Below are positions 17,730 to 26,516 of a stretch of DNA of 64,000 nucleotides, piece by piece. Each line of letters starts with the position of its first letter. The stretch's first letter is position 1. Location: assembly GCA_963792205.1 (NCBI GenBank), contig CAWBVI010000004.1:1364001-1428000 (forward strand), written 5' to 3'. The notes under the pieces were generated by a model that did no database searches, was not told the origin of the DNA, and saw only the letters and a program-made list of their open reading frames with translations. Source of the DNA: DATDAH01 sp963792205 (lineage in GTDB: Bacteria > Actinomycetota > Acidimicrobiia > Acidimicrobiales > DATDAH01). The translations under genes and the position numbers were made by a program.

Positions 17730-18407
17730 CTACGGCTCGAAGCGGTAGCCCATCCCGGGCTCGGTGATCAGGTAGCGGGGCCGGGACGGCTCGGGTTCGA
17801 GCTTGGCCCGGAGGTGGGCCAGGTGCACTCGGAGGTAGTTGGTCTCCTCGCCGTAATCCGGTCCCCAGACCTCCTGGAGCAGGTGGCGTTGGGTCACCAG
17901 TCGCCCCGGGTTGCGGACCAGGATCTCGAGCAGGCCCCACTCGATCGGCGTCAGGTGGACCGGGGCGCCATCCCGGTCGACCACCTGCTTGGCGGCCAGG
18001 TCGATGCGGAAGGCGTCGGTCTCGACCCGAGGCTGCTCCTCGGCGGGCGTCGCCCGCCGGAGCGCGGCGCGCACGCGGGCCATGAGCTCGTCCATGCCGA
18101 ACGGCTTGGCGACGTAGTCGTCGGCCCCGGCGTCGAGGGCGGCGACCTTCTCCGTCTCCCCGCCCCGGGCCGAGAGGATGATGATGGGGATCCGGGTCCA
18201 GCCGCGAAGGCCCCGCACCACCTCCAGCCCGTCCATGCCCGGCAGGCCGAGATCGAGGATCACCGCGTCCGGGTGGCGGCGGGCGGCCAGGTCGAGGCCC
18301 TGCTCGCCCGTGGCGGCGAGGTCCACCTCGTAGCCCCGGGCCTTGAGGTTGGCCGACAGCGCCCGGACGATGGCCTCCTCGTCGTCAACCACCAGCACCC
18401 GGGCCAC
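17730..18407 (-). CDS. kdpE: Response regulator KdpE
   Basis: 225 residues. Receiver domain 1-120 with the D-D-E acidic pocket, phospho-acceptor in V-I-L-D-L-G-L-P, I-I-L-S-A-R and A-K-P-F. OmpR/PhoB winged-helix domain about 130-225 (LTPIEWGLLEILVRNPGRLVTQRHLLQEVWG, then YLRVHLAHLRAKLE). It activates kdp expression when phosphorylated by KdpD. GTG 18407 was chosen because it lies 1 nt after the kdpD stop codon; a longer reading would overlap kdpD deeply. Confidence 0.95.
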   Translation of the reverse strand: MARVLVVDDEEAIVRALSANLKARGYEVDLAATGEQGLDLAARRHPDAVILDLGLPGMDGLEVVRGLRGWTRIPIIILSARGGETEKVAALDAGADDYVAKPFGMDELMARVRAALRRATPAEEQPRVETDAFRIDLAAKQVVDRDGAPVHLTPIEWGLLEILVRNPGRLVTQRHLLQEVWGPDYGEETNYLRVHLAHLRAKLEPEPSRPRYLITEPGMGYRFEP

Positions 18408-18408
18408 C

Positions 18409-20946
18409 TCAGGCCTCCGCCAACTGGGGTCGCCGTTGGTCGGCGCGGCGGAGGCTGACGACCGCGGTGAGGCCACCGCCCGGCGTGTCCTCGAGGGCGA
18501 TCTCGGCCGCCATGGCGTCGAGGAAGCCCCGGGTGATGGCCAGGCCGAGGCCCACGCCGGTGCCGTGATCGGTGGTGCGCTGGAACGGTTCGAAGACCCG
18601 CTCCCGCTCGGCCGGTGGGACCCCGGGGCCCTGGTCGACCACCCGGAGGTCGACGCCGTCGGGCACCGCCCCGGCCGCCACCCGAACCGGTCGGTCGGGC
18701 GGGCTCATCTTGAGGGCGTTGTCGACCAGGTTGGCCACCACCCGCTCCAGGAGCGCCCGGTCGGCCAGCACGGCGGGGAGGTCCTCGTCGACCTCGACCT
18801 CGACCCCGGCCGCCCGGTCGCCCAGCGCGGCCAGCGCGGTGAGGACCACGCCGTCGAGGTTGACCGGCCCGAGCCGGGTCTGGACCGTTCCCGACTGCAG
18901 CCGGCTCATGTCCAGGAGCTGCTCCACCAGGGCGTCGAGGCGGTCCGCCTCCTCCTCGATCGTGCGCTGGAACTGCTCGACCTCGGCTTCGGCCCAGGTG
19001 ATCTGGTGCTGGCGGAGGCTGCTGATCGAGGCCTTGATGCCCGCGAGCGGCGTCCGCAGGTCGTGGGACACGGCCTGCAGCAGCGCCCCTCGGAGCTCGT
19101 TGGCGGCCGCCAGCTCGATGGCCCGGTCGGCCTCGGCCTGCAGGCGGCGCGTCTCCACCGCGGTGGTCAGCTGACCGACGAGCGCGGAGAGCACCCCCTC
19201 GTCCGCCGCCGCCAGCTTGCGCCCGGACAGGGTGAGCACCAGGTCGGATCCGATGGGGCGCGAGACGTCGGCGTCCTCGGGCCGAGCCGGCATGGGTGCC
19301 CCCGCGTTGGCCTCGACCACCCAACCGTCCCCGCTGCGGGCGAAGAGGGCGGCGTTGCGCATGCCGAACGTGGTGCGCAGGTGGGCGACCAGATCGGGCA
19401 GGGCCCCGGCCTCGGCCACCGATCCGGCCAATGCGGCCATGGCCTCCGCTTCCGCATGGCTGCGGGCGGCCATCAGCCGCGTGCGTCCGAGTCGGTCGAC
19501 GAGCACGGCCACGAGCCCGGCCGCCAGCAGGTAGACGATGAGGGAGACGAACACCTCCGCCCGATCGATGCTCAGGTCGTAGAGGGGCTCGGTGAAGTAG
19601 TAGTCGGCGAGCAGGAAGCCTCCGACCACGGTGGCGAGTGCGGGCAGCGTGCCCCCGACGAGGGCCACGGTCATCCCGAGCCCCAGGTAGAGCAGGAGCA
19701 CGGTGGGCAGGTGGACCTCGTCGCGGAGGTTGGCCAGGGCGAGCGTCAGCAGTGGGAGGCCGACAGCGGCCAGCCCCCAGCCCCAGGCCTGGCGGGTCGG
19801 GGAGAGCGGCGTGAGCACCCGGCGGGGGAGGGGGAGCGCGAGGCGCTCCTCGTCGGTCGTCTCGGCCGAGATGACGTGCACGTCGATGGGGCCCGCCTGG
19901 CTGATCACCCGGCTGATGACCGATCCCTGGGTCAGCCGCTGCAGCCGGCTCCGACGGCTGGCGCCCAGCACGATCTGGGTGGCGTTCTCCGCCCGGGCCA
20001 CGTCGATGAGCGCGAGCCCCACGTCGGAGGCCACCACCTCCCGGAACTCGCCGCCGAGCTTCTCGAGCAGCGAGCGATGGGCGTCGACCAGCCCCTGGCG
20101 GCCCTCGGCCAGGCCGCTGTCGGCGGTCACGTGGACGCCGATGAGCTCGCCCTTGGCCCGCTGGGCGATGCGCGCCGCGCGCCGGATCAGGTGCTCGGTG
20201 CCCGGGGCCCCGGTGATGGCGACGATGACCCGCTCCCGCAGCTCCCACGGCTCGGTGATCCCGTGGCGCTCCCGGTAGTCCTCCAGGGCGTCGTCGACGC
20301 GGTCGGCCACCCAGAGGAGGGCCAGCTCGCGCAGGGCGCCGAGGTTGCCGAGGCGGAAGTAGTTGCCGAGGGCGGCGTCGATGCGTCCGGCGGGGTAGAT
20401 GTTGCCGTGGGCCATCCGCCGGCGCAGGGCCTCGGGCGTCATGTCGATCAGCTCGACTTGTTCGGCCGCACGGACGACGTGATCCGGCACCGTCTCCCGC
20501 TGGCGCACGCCGGTGATGCGCTCGACGACGTCGTTCAGGGACTCGAGGTGCTGGATGTTGACGGTGGACAGCACGTCGATGCCGGCGTCGAGCAGCTCGT
20601 CCACGTCCTGCCAGCGCTTCTCGTTGCGGCTTCCGGGGATGTTGGTGTGGGCCAGCTCGTCGACCAGGGCCACCTCCGGCCGCCGGGCCACGATGGCGTC
20701 GACGTCCATCTCCTCGAAGTCCTTGCCCTGGTGGGTGATCCGCTTGCGGGGGAGGACCTCGAGGTCGCCCACCTGCTCGGCGGTCCGCTCGCGGCCGTGC
20801 GTCTCCACGAGGCCGACGACGATGTCGGTCCCCCGTTCACGGCGCCGGTGGGCCTCGTTGAGCATGGCGAAGGTCTTGCCCACACCCGGTGCCGCGCCCA
20901 GGTAGATGCGGAGGCTGCCACGGCGTCGCCCTTCCGGCGTGGTCAC
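18409..20946 (-). CDS. kdpD: Potassium sensor histidine kinase KdpD
   Basis: 845 residues with the full KdpD order: N-terminal KdpD domain with Walker A G-A-A-P-G-V-G-K-T near residue 17 and the DELAHTNIPGSRNEKRWQDV signature, a Usp-like domain (about 225-365), four membrane helices of DUF4118 type (about 385-490), a GAF-like segment, HisKA with S-H-D-L-R-T-P near 620, and HATPase near 700-835 (N-L-V-D-N-A-L-K, GPGVPP, GVGLGLAI). It senses K+ and turgor. TACCGT (20958-20953) is 6 nt before its GTG, so kdpDE can also be transcribed apart from kdpFABC. Confidence 0.96.
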   Translation of the reverse strand: MTTPEGRRRGSLRIYLGAAPGVGKTFAMLNEAHRRRERGTDIVVGLVETHGRERTAEQVGDLEVLPRKRITHQGKDFEEMDVDAIVARRPEVALVDELAHTNIPGSRNEKRWQDVDELLDAGIDVLSTVNIQHLESLNDVVERITGVRQRETVPDHVVRAAEQVELIDMTPEALRRRMAHGNIYPAGRIDAALGNYFRLGNLGALRELALLWVADRVDDALEDYRERHGITEPWELRERVIVAITGAPGTEHLIRRAARIAQRAKGELIGVHVTADSGLAEGRQGLVDAHRSLLEKLGGEFREVVASDVGLALIDVARAENATQIVLGASRRSRLQRLTQGSVISRVISQAGPIDVHVISAETTDEERLALPLPRRVLTPLSPTRQAWGWGLAAVGLPLLTLALANLRDEVHLPTVLLLYLGLGMTVALVGGTLPALATVVGGFLLADYYFTEPLYDLSIDRAEVFVSLIVYLLAAGLVAVLVDRLGRTRLMAARSHAEAEAMAALAGSVAEAGALPDLVAHLRTTFGMRNAALFARSGDGWVVEANAGAPMPARPEDADVSRPIGSDLVLTLSGRKLAAADEGVLSALVGQLTTAVETRRLQAEADRAIELAAANELRGALLQAVSHDLRTPLAGIKASISSLRQHQITWAEAEVEQFQRTIEEEADRLDALVEQLLDMSRLQSGTVQTRLGPVNLDGVVLTALAALGDRAAGVEVEVDEDLPAVLADRALLERVVANLVDNALKMSPPDRPVRVAAGAVPDGVDLRVVDQGPGVPPAERERVFEPFQRTTDHGTGVGLGLAITRGFLDAMAAEIALEDTPGGGLTAVVSLRRADQRRPQLAEA

Positions 20947-20952
20947 GGCTTC

Positions 20953-20958
20953 ACGGTA
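20953..20958 (-). promoter_or_regulatory. Internal leaderless promoter for kdpDE (-10 TACCGT)
   Basis: The box sits in the 30-bp gap between kdpC and kdpD, exactly 6 nt from the kdpD GTG, and matches the TANNNT element found ahead of many genes here. It would give basal expression of the sensor and regulator when the structural operon is off. Confidence 0.45.
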
Positions 20959-20976
20959 GGCCTCGGTGGTCCTTGC

Positions 20977-21579
20977 TCAGGCCTCGTCGAGGGCGAGGTT
21001 GAGCAAGAGGACGTTGACCCCGGCTTCGCCGAGGAAGTCGAGCGATCGACCGTCGGTGTGGTCGTCGATCAGGTCGAGGACCGCTTCGACCTCGAGCCCC
21101 CGCTCCTCGGCCACCCGGGGGGCCTGGAGCTCGGCGTTGGCCACGGTGATGTGGGGGTCGAGGCCGGAGGCCGAGCTGGTCACGGCATCCACGGGGACCG
21201 GCGTGTCCTCGTCGAGACCGTTCTCCTCGCGGTAGGCGACCACGGCCTCTTCGATGGCGGCGAGGAGGTCCGGGTTGGTGGGGCCGAGGTTGGACGCCGA
21301 CGACGCGATCTGAGTGGGATCGTCCGGGTCACCGCCCTCGGTGCCGCTGGCCGCGGCGCCAGCGGCTGAGGGCCGGCCGTGGAAGTAGCCCGGCTCGGTG
21401 AAGCTCTGGCCGATGAGCGAGGAGCCCACGACCTCGCCGTCGCGCTGGATGAGCGAGCCGTCGGCCTCCTCGTCGAAGGCCACCTGAGCCACCAGCGTGA
21501 CGGCCAAGGGGTACAGGACCCCGGTGAGCACGGTGAGGACGATCACGGCCCGCAGGGCGGCGAACAGCTGTGAACGCAT
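20977..21579 (-). CDS. kdpC: Potassium-transporting ATPase KdpC subunit
   Basis: 200 residues. One N-terminal membrane helix (about 8-30, AVIVLTVLTGVLYPLAVTL) is followed by the periplasmic domain with G-S-S-L-I-G-Q-S-F, YFHGRPS, LGPTNPDL, PVPVDAVTSSASGLDPHIT and an N-A-x-L-Q-A-P-R-V-A segment, all diagnostic for KdpC. It stabilises the KdpFABC complex. Its ATG lies 1 nt after the kdpB stop, consistent with translational coupling. Confidence 0.96.
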   Translation of the reverse strand: MRSQLFAALRAVIVLTVLTGVLYPLAVTLVAQVAFDEEADGSLIQRDGEVVGSSLIGQSFTEPGYFHGRPSAAGAAASGTEGGDPDDPTQIASSASNLGPTNPDLLAAIEEAVVAYREENGLDEDTPVPVDAVTSSASGLDPHITVANAELQAPRVAEERGLEVEAVLDLIDDHTDGRSLDFLGEAGVNVLLLNLALDEA

Positions 21580-21580
21580 G

Positions 21581-23635
21581 TCAGGACACTCCGAGTGCGG
21601 TGATGACGAGGTCGATGGCCTTGATCCCGACGAAGGGGGCGATGAGGCCGCCCACGCCGTAGACGAGGAGGTTGCGCCGGAAGACGGCGGCCGCCCCCAT
21701 GGCCCGGAAGCGGACGCCCCGAAGCGCGAGCGGGATGAGGGCCACGATGATGAGGGCGTTGAAGATGACCGCCGAGAGGATCGCCGAGCGGGGCGTCTCC
21801 AGGTCCATGACGTTCAACGTGTCGAGCTGGGGAAAGACCACGACGAACATCGCCGGGATGATGGCGAAGTACTTGGCCACATCGTTGGCGATGGAGAAGG
21901 TGGTGAGCGAGCCCCGGGTGATCAGGAGCTGCTTGCCGATCTCCACGACCTCGATGAGCTTGGTGGGGTTGGAGTCGAGGTCGACCATGTTCCCCGCCTC
22001 CTTGGCCGCCTGGGTGCCGGTGTTCATGGCCACCCCGACGTCGGCCTGGGCCAGGGCAGGGGCGTCGTTGGTGCCGTCGCCGGTCATGGCCACCATGCGG
22101 CCACCCTGCTGCTCGGACCGGATCAGGGCCATCTTGTCCTCGGGGGTGGCTTCGGCCAGGAAGTCGTCCACCCCCGCCTCGTCGGCGATGGCCTTCGCGG
22201 TCAGCGGGTTGTCGCCGGTGATCATGACGGTGCGGATGCCGAGCGCCCGGAGCTGGTCGAAGCGCTCGATCATGCCCTCCTTGACCACGTCCTTCAGGTG
22301 GATCACGCCGAGGATGTCGTTGTTCTCGGCCACGACGAGCGGTGTGCCCCCGCCCGTGGCCACCCGCTCGACGACCCCGTCGAGCTCGGCCGGCACCGTG
22401 CCGCCCCGCTCGCCCACCCAACGCCGGATCGAGTCGGCCGCGCCCTTGCGCACCGACGAGCCGGCTTGGTCCACCCCACTCATGCGGGTCTGGGCCGTGA
22501 ACGGGATAAGGGTGGCGTCCCGCAGGTCGCGCTCGCGGAGCCCGTAGCGCTCCTTGGCCAGCACGACGATCGAGCGACCCTCGGGGGTCTCGTCGGCCAG
22601 GCTGGCGAACTGCGCCGCCGAGGCCAGCCGTTCGGGGTCGACCCCCGTGAGCGGGAGGAACTCGGCCGCCTGGCGGTTCCCGAGGGTGATCGTGCCGGTC
22701 TTGTCCAGGAGCAGGGTCGAGCAGTCGCCCGCGGCTTCGACGGCTCGGCCCGACATGGCCAGGACGTTGTGCTGGACCAGCCGATCCATGCCGGCGATGC
22801 CGATGGCGGAGAGGAGGGCGCCGATCGTGGTCGGGATCAGGCACACCAGCAGGGCGACCAGCACGATGATGTCCTGGCTGTCGCCGCTGTAGATCGCGAA
22901 CGGCTGCAGCGTCACCGTGGCCAGCAGGAAGATGATGGTCAGGCCGGCCAGCAGGATGTTCAGGGCGATCTCGTTGGGGGTCTTCTGGCGGCTGGCCCCC
23001 TCGACCAGGGCGATCATCCGGTCGAGGAACGTTTCGCCCGGCTTGGCGGTGATGCGGACGACGATGTGGTCCGAGAGCACCCGCGTGCCGCCGGTGACGG
23101 CCGAGCGGTCGCCACCCGACTCGCGGATGACGGGGGCGGACTCGCCGGTGATCGCCGACTCGTCGACCGAGGCGATTCCCTCGATGATCTCGCCGTCGGA
23201 CGGGATGATCTCGCCGGCGGACACCTCGACGACGTCGTCGACGCGCAGCAGGGAGGAGGCCACCTCCTCGAGTTCCTGGGCCGCCCGGCGGTGGGCCATG
23301 GTGTCCGAGCGGGCCTTGCGCAACGTCTCGGCCTGGGCCTTCCCCCGGCCCTCGGCCACGGCCTCGGCGAAGTTGGCGAAGAGGACGGTGAACCAGAGCC
23401 AGGCCGCGACGAGGCCGGCGAACACGTTCTCGTCGCCGGTGGCGTCGCCGAGGTCCCGGAAGAACAGGACCGTGGTCAGGACGCTGCCCACGAGGACCAC
23501 GAACATCACCGGGTTGCGGGCCATCAGGCGGGGGTCCAGCTTGCGGACGCTGTCGACCGCGGCCACTCGGACGATCTGCGGGTCCAGCAGCTTGCGCGTG
23601 GTGTTCTGTCGCGGCTGCGATCGGACTGCGGTCAT
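21581..23635 (-). CDS. kdpB: Potassium-transporting ATPase ATP-binding subunit KdpB
   Basis: 684 residues, the usual length. P-type ATPase with the S-A-I-T-G-E-S-A-P-V-I-R-E-S-G-G-D actuator region, the D-K-T-G-T-I-T-x-G phosphorylation site near 300, GDGTNDAPALAQADVG hinge near 510, and N-S-N-P-T-K-L-I-E-V-V-E-I-G-K-Q. It hydrolyses ATP to drive K+ through KdpA. The ribosome binding site GGAGA lies in the 9-nt gap after the kdpA stop. Confidence 0.97.
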   Translation of the reverse strand: MTAVRSQPRQNTTRKLLDPQIVRVAAVDSVRKLDPRLMARNPVMFVVLVGSVLTTVLFFRDLGDATGDENVFAGLVAAWLWFTVLFANFAEAVAEGRGKAQAETLRKARSDTMAHRRAAQELEEVASSLLRVDDVVEVSAGEIIPSDGEIIEGIASVDESAITGESAPVIRESGGDRSAVTGGTRVLSDHIVVRITAKPGETFLDRMIALVEGASRQKTPNEIALNILLAGLTIIFLLATVTLQPFAIYSGDSQDIIVLVALLVCLIPTTIGALLSAIGIAGMDRLVQHNVLAMSGRAVEAAGDCSTLLLDKTGTITLGNRQAAEFLPLTGVDPERLASAAQFASLADETPEGRSIVVLAKERYGLRERDLRDATLIPFTAQTRMSGVDQAGSSVRKGAADSIRRWVGERGGTVPAELDGVVERVATGGGTPLVVAENNDILGVIHLKDVVKEGMIERFDQLRALGIRTVMITGDNPLTAKAIADEAGVDDFLAEATPEDKMALIRSEQQGGRMVAMTGDGTNDAPALAQADVGVAMNTGTQAAKEAGNMVDLDSNPTKLIEVVEIGKQLLITRGSLTTFSIANDVAKYFAIIPAMFVVVFPQLDTLNVMDLETPRSAILSAVIFNALIIVALIPLALRGVRFRAMGAAAVFRRNLLVYGVGGLIAPFVGIKAIDLVITALGVS

Positions 23636-23644
23636 CGTGTTCTC

Positions 23645-25354
23645 CTAGAGACCGAGTTGCTCGACAACCGGGCCGAGCGAGAGGACGGGGAAGTAGGTGA
23701 GTCCGACCACGATCAGCACGACGCCGACGAGGAGGGCGACGAAGAGCGGAGTGCCGGTCGGGAAGGTGCCCGCTGAGGCCGGCACGCGCTGCTTGCGGGC
23801 CAGCGACCCGGCGATCGCCAGAGCGGGCACGATCAGCAGGAAGCGGCCGGCCAGCATCGACAGACCGAGCATCGAGTTGTACCAGTCGGTGTTGCCCGTG
23901 AGCCCGCCGAAGGCGGAGCCGTTGTTGTTGGAGGCCGAGGTGAACGCGTAGGTCACCTCACTCAGGCCGTGGGGCCCGGCGTTGAGGATGGAGCTCACCG
24001 AGCTGTCCATGACCACCGAGACCGCCGTCAGCCCGAGCACGAAGACGGGCACGATCAGGATGTAGAGGACCACCAGCTTCATCTCGGCCGCCTGGATCTT
24101 CTTGCCCAGGTATTCCGGGGTGCGGCCGACCATCAGGCCGGCGATGAACACGGCCAGGATGGCGAAGATGAGCATCCCGTAGAGGCCGGCGCCCACGCCG
24201 CCCGGGCTGACCTCGCCCAGCATCATGTTGACCAGCGGCACGGCACCACCGCCGGGGGTGAAGCTGTCGTGGGCGGCGTTGACCGCCCCGGTCGAGGTGC
24301 CGGTGGTCGAGGCCGCGAAGAGGGCGGATGCGGACGGCCCGAAGCGCACCTCCTTGCCTTCGAAGTTGCCCCCCGACTGGTCGTCGGTGACCTCCTGGGT
24401 CACGCCGAGGGCGTCGAGCTCGGGGTTGCCGTTGACCTCGAACCCCATGGCGATGCCGACGCTTGCCGCCCAGAGCACGACCATGGCCCCGAGGACGGCC
24501 AACCCCTGCTTGCGGTCGCCGGCCATCTTGCCGAACGTCCAGGCCAGGGAGAACGGGATGACCAGGAGGAGGTAGATCTCGAAGATGTCCGTGAAGCCGT
24601 TGGGGTTGCCGAACGGGTGGGCCGAGTTGGCGTTGAGGTAGCCACCACCGTTGGTGCCCAGCTCCTTGATCGCCTCCTGGCTGGCGGCGGGTCCGCCGGG
24701 GATCACCTGGGCCGCACCCTCGAGGGTCGTGGCGTCCTCGAACCCACCGAGGTTCTGCACGACGCCCTGGCTGACCAGGACGAGGGCGGCCACGAAGGCG
24801 ATCGGCAGGAGGACGCGCAGCACGCCACGGGTGAGGTCGACCCAGAAGTTGCCGATGGTGGACGAGCGGCGGCGGACCAGGCCCCGTATGAGGGCCACGG
24901 CCACGGCGAGGCCAACGGCGGCCGAGACGAAGTTCTGCACGGCCAGCCCCACCATCTGGGTGAGGTGGCTCATGGTGTTCTCGGCGGCGTAGTTCTGCCA
25001 GTTGGTGTTGGTGACGAAGCTGACCGCCGTGTTGAACGCCAGTGCCGGGGGGACGGCGGCGGCGTCGGTCGGGTTGAAGGGCAGCGACCCCTGGACCCGC
25101 TGCAGCAGATACAGGGCGAGGACGGAGACGACGCTGAAGGCGAGGACCGAGCCGGCATAGGTCGGCCACCGCTGCTCCCGCTCGGGGTTGACGCCGATCA
25201 GCCGGTAGACCAGCCGCTCGACGGGACCGAAGACCCGGTCGCCGGGGGCGGCACCGCCGCCGAACACCGCAGCCATGTAGCGGCCGAGGAACGGGATGCT
25301 CACACCCAAGGCGAGCAGGAGCGCGCCGAGTTGGAGCCAGGACACCGTGGACAT
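23645..25354 (-). CDS. kdpA: Potassium-transporting ATPase K+-channel subunit KdpA
   Basis: 569 residues with about ten membrane helices. Selectivity-filter-type segments include T-N-T-N-W-Q near 110, G-T-N-G-G-G-Y-L-N-A-N-S-A-H near 230 and S-A-S-N-N-N-G-S-A-F-G-G-L near 470. The start has R-Y-M-A-A-V-F. It forms the K+-binding pore of the Kdp complex. Its ATG directly abuts the stop codon of kdpF with no gap. Confidence 0.97.
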   Translation of the reverse strand: MSTVSWLQLGALLLALGVSIPFLGRYMAAVFGGGAAPGDRVFGPVERLVYRLIGVNPEREQRWPTYAGSVLAFSVVSVLALYLLQRVQGSLPFNPTDAAAVPPALAFNTAVSFVTNTNWQNYAAENTMSHLTQMVGLAVQNFVSAAVGLAVAVALIRGLVRRRSSTIGNFWVDLTRGVLRVLLPIAFVAALVLVSQGVVQNLGGFEDATTLEGAAQVIPGGPAASQEAIKELGTNGGGYLNANSAHPFGNPNGFTDIFEIYLLLVIPFSLAWTFGKMAGDRKQGLAVLGAMVVLWAASVGIAMGFEVNGNPELDALGVTQEVTDDQSGGNFEGKEVRFGPSASALFAASTTGTSTGAVNAAHDSFTPGGGAVPLVNMMLGEVSPGGVGAGLYGMLIFAILAVFIAGLMVGRTPEYLGKKIQAAEMKLVVLYILIVPVFVLGLTAVSVVMDSSVSSILNAGPHGLSEVTYAFTSASNNNGSAFGGLTGNTDWYNSMLGLSMLAGRFLLIVPALAIAGSLARKQRVPASAGTFPTGTPLFVALLVGVVLIVVGLTYFPVLSLGPVVEQLGL

Positions 25355-25513
25355 CTAGAGCTTCTCCGGGAACAGGAGGGCCACCACCAGGTAGCCCGTG
25401 AGGAGGACGGCGAGGATGAGGCCGATGACGTCGTCGCTCATGCGCGGCTCCAGCTCCGCTCGCTTGTTGTCGGACGGTTCGAGTGAGGGCTGCGCTCGCT
25501 TCGTGTCGCTCAT
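25355..25513 (-). CDS. kdpF: KdpF small membrane subunit, possibly with 24-residue N-terminal extension
   Basis: The last 28 residues (from ATG 25441) are a standard KdpF: a short acidic start, one hydrophobic helix G-L-I-L-A-V-L-L-T-G-Y-L-V-V-A-L-L, and F-P-E-K-L at the end. The frame is open upstream to another ATG at 25513, which overlaps the stop of the preceding small gene as ATGA. That start would add 24 polar residues (SDTKRAQPSLEPSDNKRAEL...). The overlap favours the long form; family length favours the short one. KdpF stabilises KdpABC. It is too short to be called by many gene finders. Confidence 0.82.
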   Translation of the reverse strand: MSDTKRAQPSLEPSDNKRAELEPRMSDDVIGLILAVLLTGYLVVALLFPEKL

Positions 25514-25677
25514 CGAGCGGTGGTGAGCACTTCGGGGTCGTCGGCGCCCTCGTCGTCGTCGGCCAGGGGCTCGTCGATGTCGCCGGTGCTCGCCAGGATG
25601 CGGGCGCAGGCGATGATGTAGGCGGCGCCGAGGGCGAAGAAGGCGATGACCGCGGCCACGGCCAGGACGTCACGCAT
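25510..25677 (-). CDS. Small membrane protein upstream of kdpF, 55 aa
   Basis: ATG 25677 overlaps the end of the DUF4118 gene by 8 nt, and its stop overlaps the ATG at 25513. The peptide has one membrane helix (residues 4-24, V-L-A-V-A-A-V-I-A-F-F-A-L-G-A-A-Y), then C-A-R-I-L and an acidic tail (D-D-D-E-G-A-D-D). Short peptides of this design occur ahead of kdpF in other Actinobacteria, to my knowledge without assigned function. Its position suggests an accessory part of the Kdp complex or its sensor. Confidence 0.72.
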   Translation of the reverse strand: MRDVLAVAAVIAFFALGAAYIIACARILASTGDIDEPLADDDEGADDPEVLTTAR

Positions 25678-26443
25678 GGTTGATCCTCTCTGCGGGGCTC
25701 AGCGCGGCGCCGGCCTGGTCGGCCAGGGCGACCGCGACGATCCGACGCTCCAGGGACACGCCGGTTCCCGGGTTGGGCACCAGCACGAAACGGCCCACGG
25801 GACGGCCGCGGGAGAGCACGGGGAGGGCGACGCCTTCGTGGGGGAGCTCGAAGCCGTCGAGCGTGTACCGGTGGCGGGTGACCCCGACGGCGCCGCCGCG
25901 GTCGAGCACCGGCAGCTCGGTCTCGTAGGGCGGTGCCTCGAACCGGCTGTTGGCCAGGCCGAGGAGCTCGGTCAGCTCCCGCTGGGCCCGGTCGAGCACG
26001 GCGGCCGAGTCGGCACCGGAGGCGGTCAGCTCAGCCAGCCGGTGAACCCGGTGCATCTGGTCACGGGACGCCGTGACCTGCCGACGGGCCGTCCGGGCCC
26101 GGGCGGCGACCGTACCCACGACCAGGCCGATCGGGAGGAGCAGGAGCGTCGTGATCAGGTCGTCCTTGGAGTCGATCGTCAGCGACAGGTACGGCTGGGT
26201 GTGGAAGAAGTCGAAGGCCAGGACGCTGCTCACAGCCGCCACCGCTCCCGCGGTACGGCCTCCGGTGAGGGCGGCGACGAGGACCACGAGCACCAGGCCG
26301 AGGGCCACGTTGGTGTTGCCGACCGCGTCACGGACCGAGACCAAGGCGGCGGCCACCGCGATCGGACACAGGGCGGCGAGGACCACACCGGCGACGGCGG
26401 TCTCCCGGTCGTCTGCCTTCACTGCTGTCGAGATGTCGGTCAC
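25670..26443 (-). CDS. KdpD-like DUF4118 membrane sensor with GAF-like domain, no kinase
   Basis: 257 residues. The N-terminal half holds the four-helix DUF4118 membrane domain of KdpD (about residues 18-112, including F-D-F-F-H-T-Q-P-Y-L-S-L-T). A coiled segment follows, then a GAF-like domain (about 120-250) ending S-L-E-R-R-I-V-A-V-A-L-A-D-Q-A-G-A-A-L. HisKA and ATPase domains are missing. It heads the kdp gene row, and the next gene overlaps it by 8 nt. It may modulate KdpD or sense membrane state itself; this is inference from domain content and position. Confidence 0.78.
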   Translation of the reverse strand: MTDISTAVKADDRETAVAGVVLAALCPIAVAAALVSVRDAVGNTNVALGLVLVVLVAALTGGRTAGAVAAVSSVLAFDFFHTQPYLSLTIDSKDDLITTLLLLPIGLVVGTVAARARTARRQVTASRDQMHRVHRLAELTASGADSAAVLDRAQRELTELLGLANSRFEAPPYETELPVLDRGGAVGVTRHRYTLDGFELPHEGVALPVLSRGRPVGRFVLVPNPGTGVSLERRIVAVALADQAGAALSPAERINHA

Positions 26444-26482
26444 ATCCCGGGTGTACGCCCGTCCCCCGTCTGGGGCAGGGCC

Positions 26483-26502
26483 CTCAACGCGTTCTCAACG
26501 CG
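26483..26502. promoter_or_regulatory. Tandem direct repeat ahead of the kdp gene row (candidate KdpE box)
   Basis: CTCAACGCG occurs twice, at 26483-26491 and 26494-26502, an 11-bp period (one helical turn) as in OmpR/PhoB-family binding sites. It lies 40-59 nt upstream of the GTG of the DUF4118 gene. A related sequence sits at a similar distance from the KimA-like gene (28491-28512). Assignment to KdpE is inference. Confidence 0.45.
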
Positions 26503-26516
26503 CGAGCGACCGACCT

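Noticed and set aside
25442..25509. Noncoding spacer with GCGAGCG repeats between the small membrane gene and kdpF
   Set aside because: It is fully open in the kdpF frame and starts with an ATG that overlaps the preceding stop, so an N-terminal extension of KdpF is more likely.
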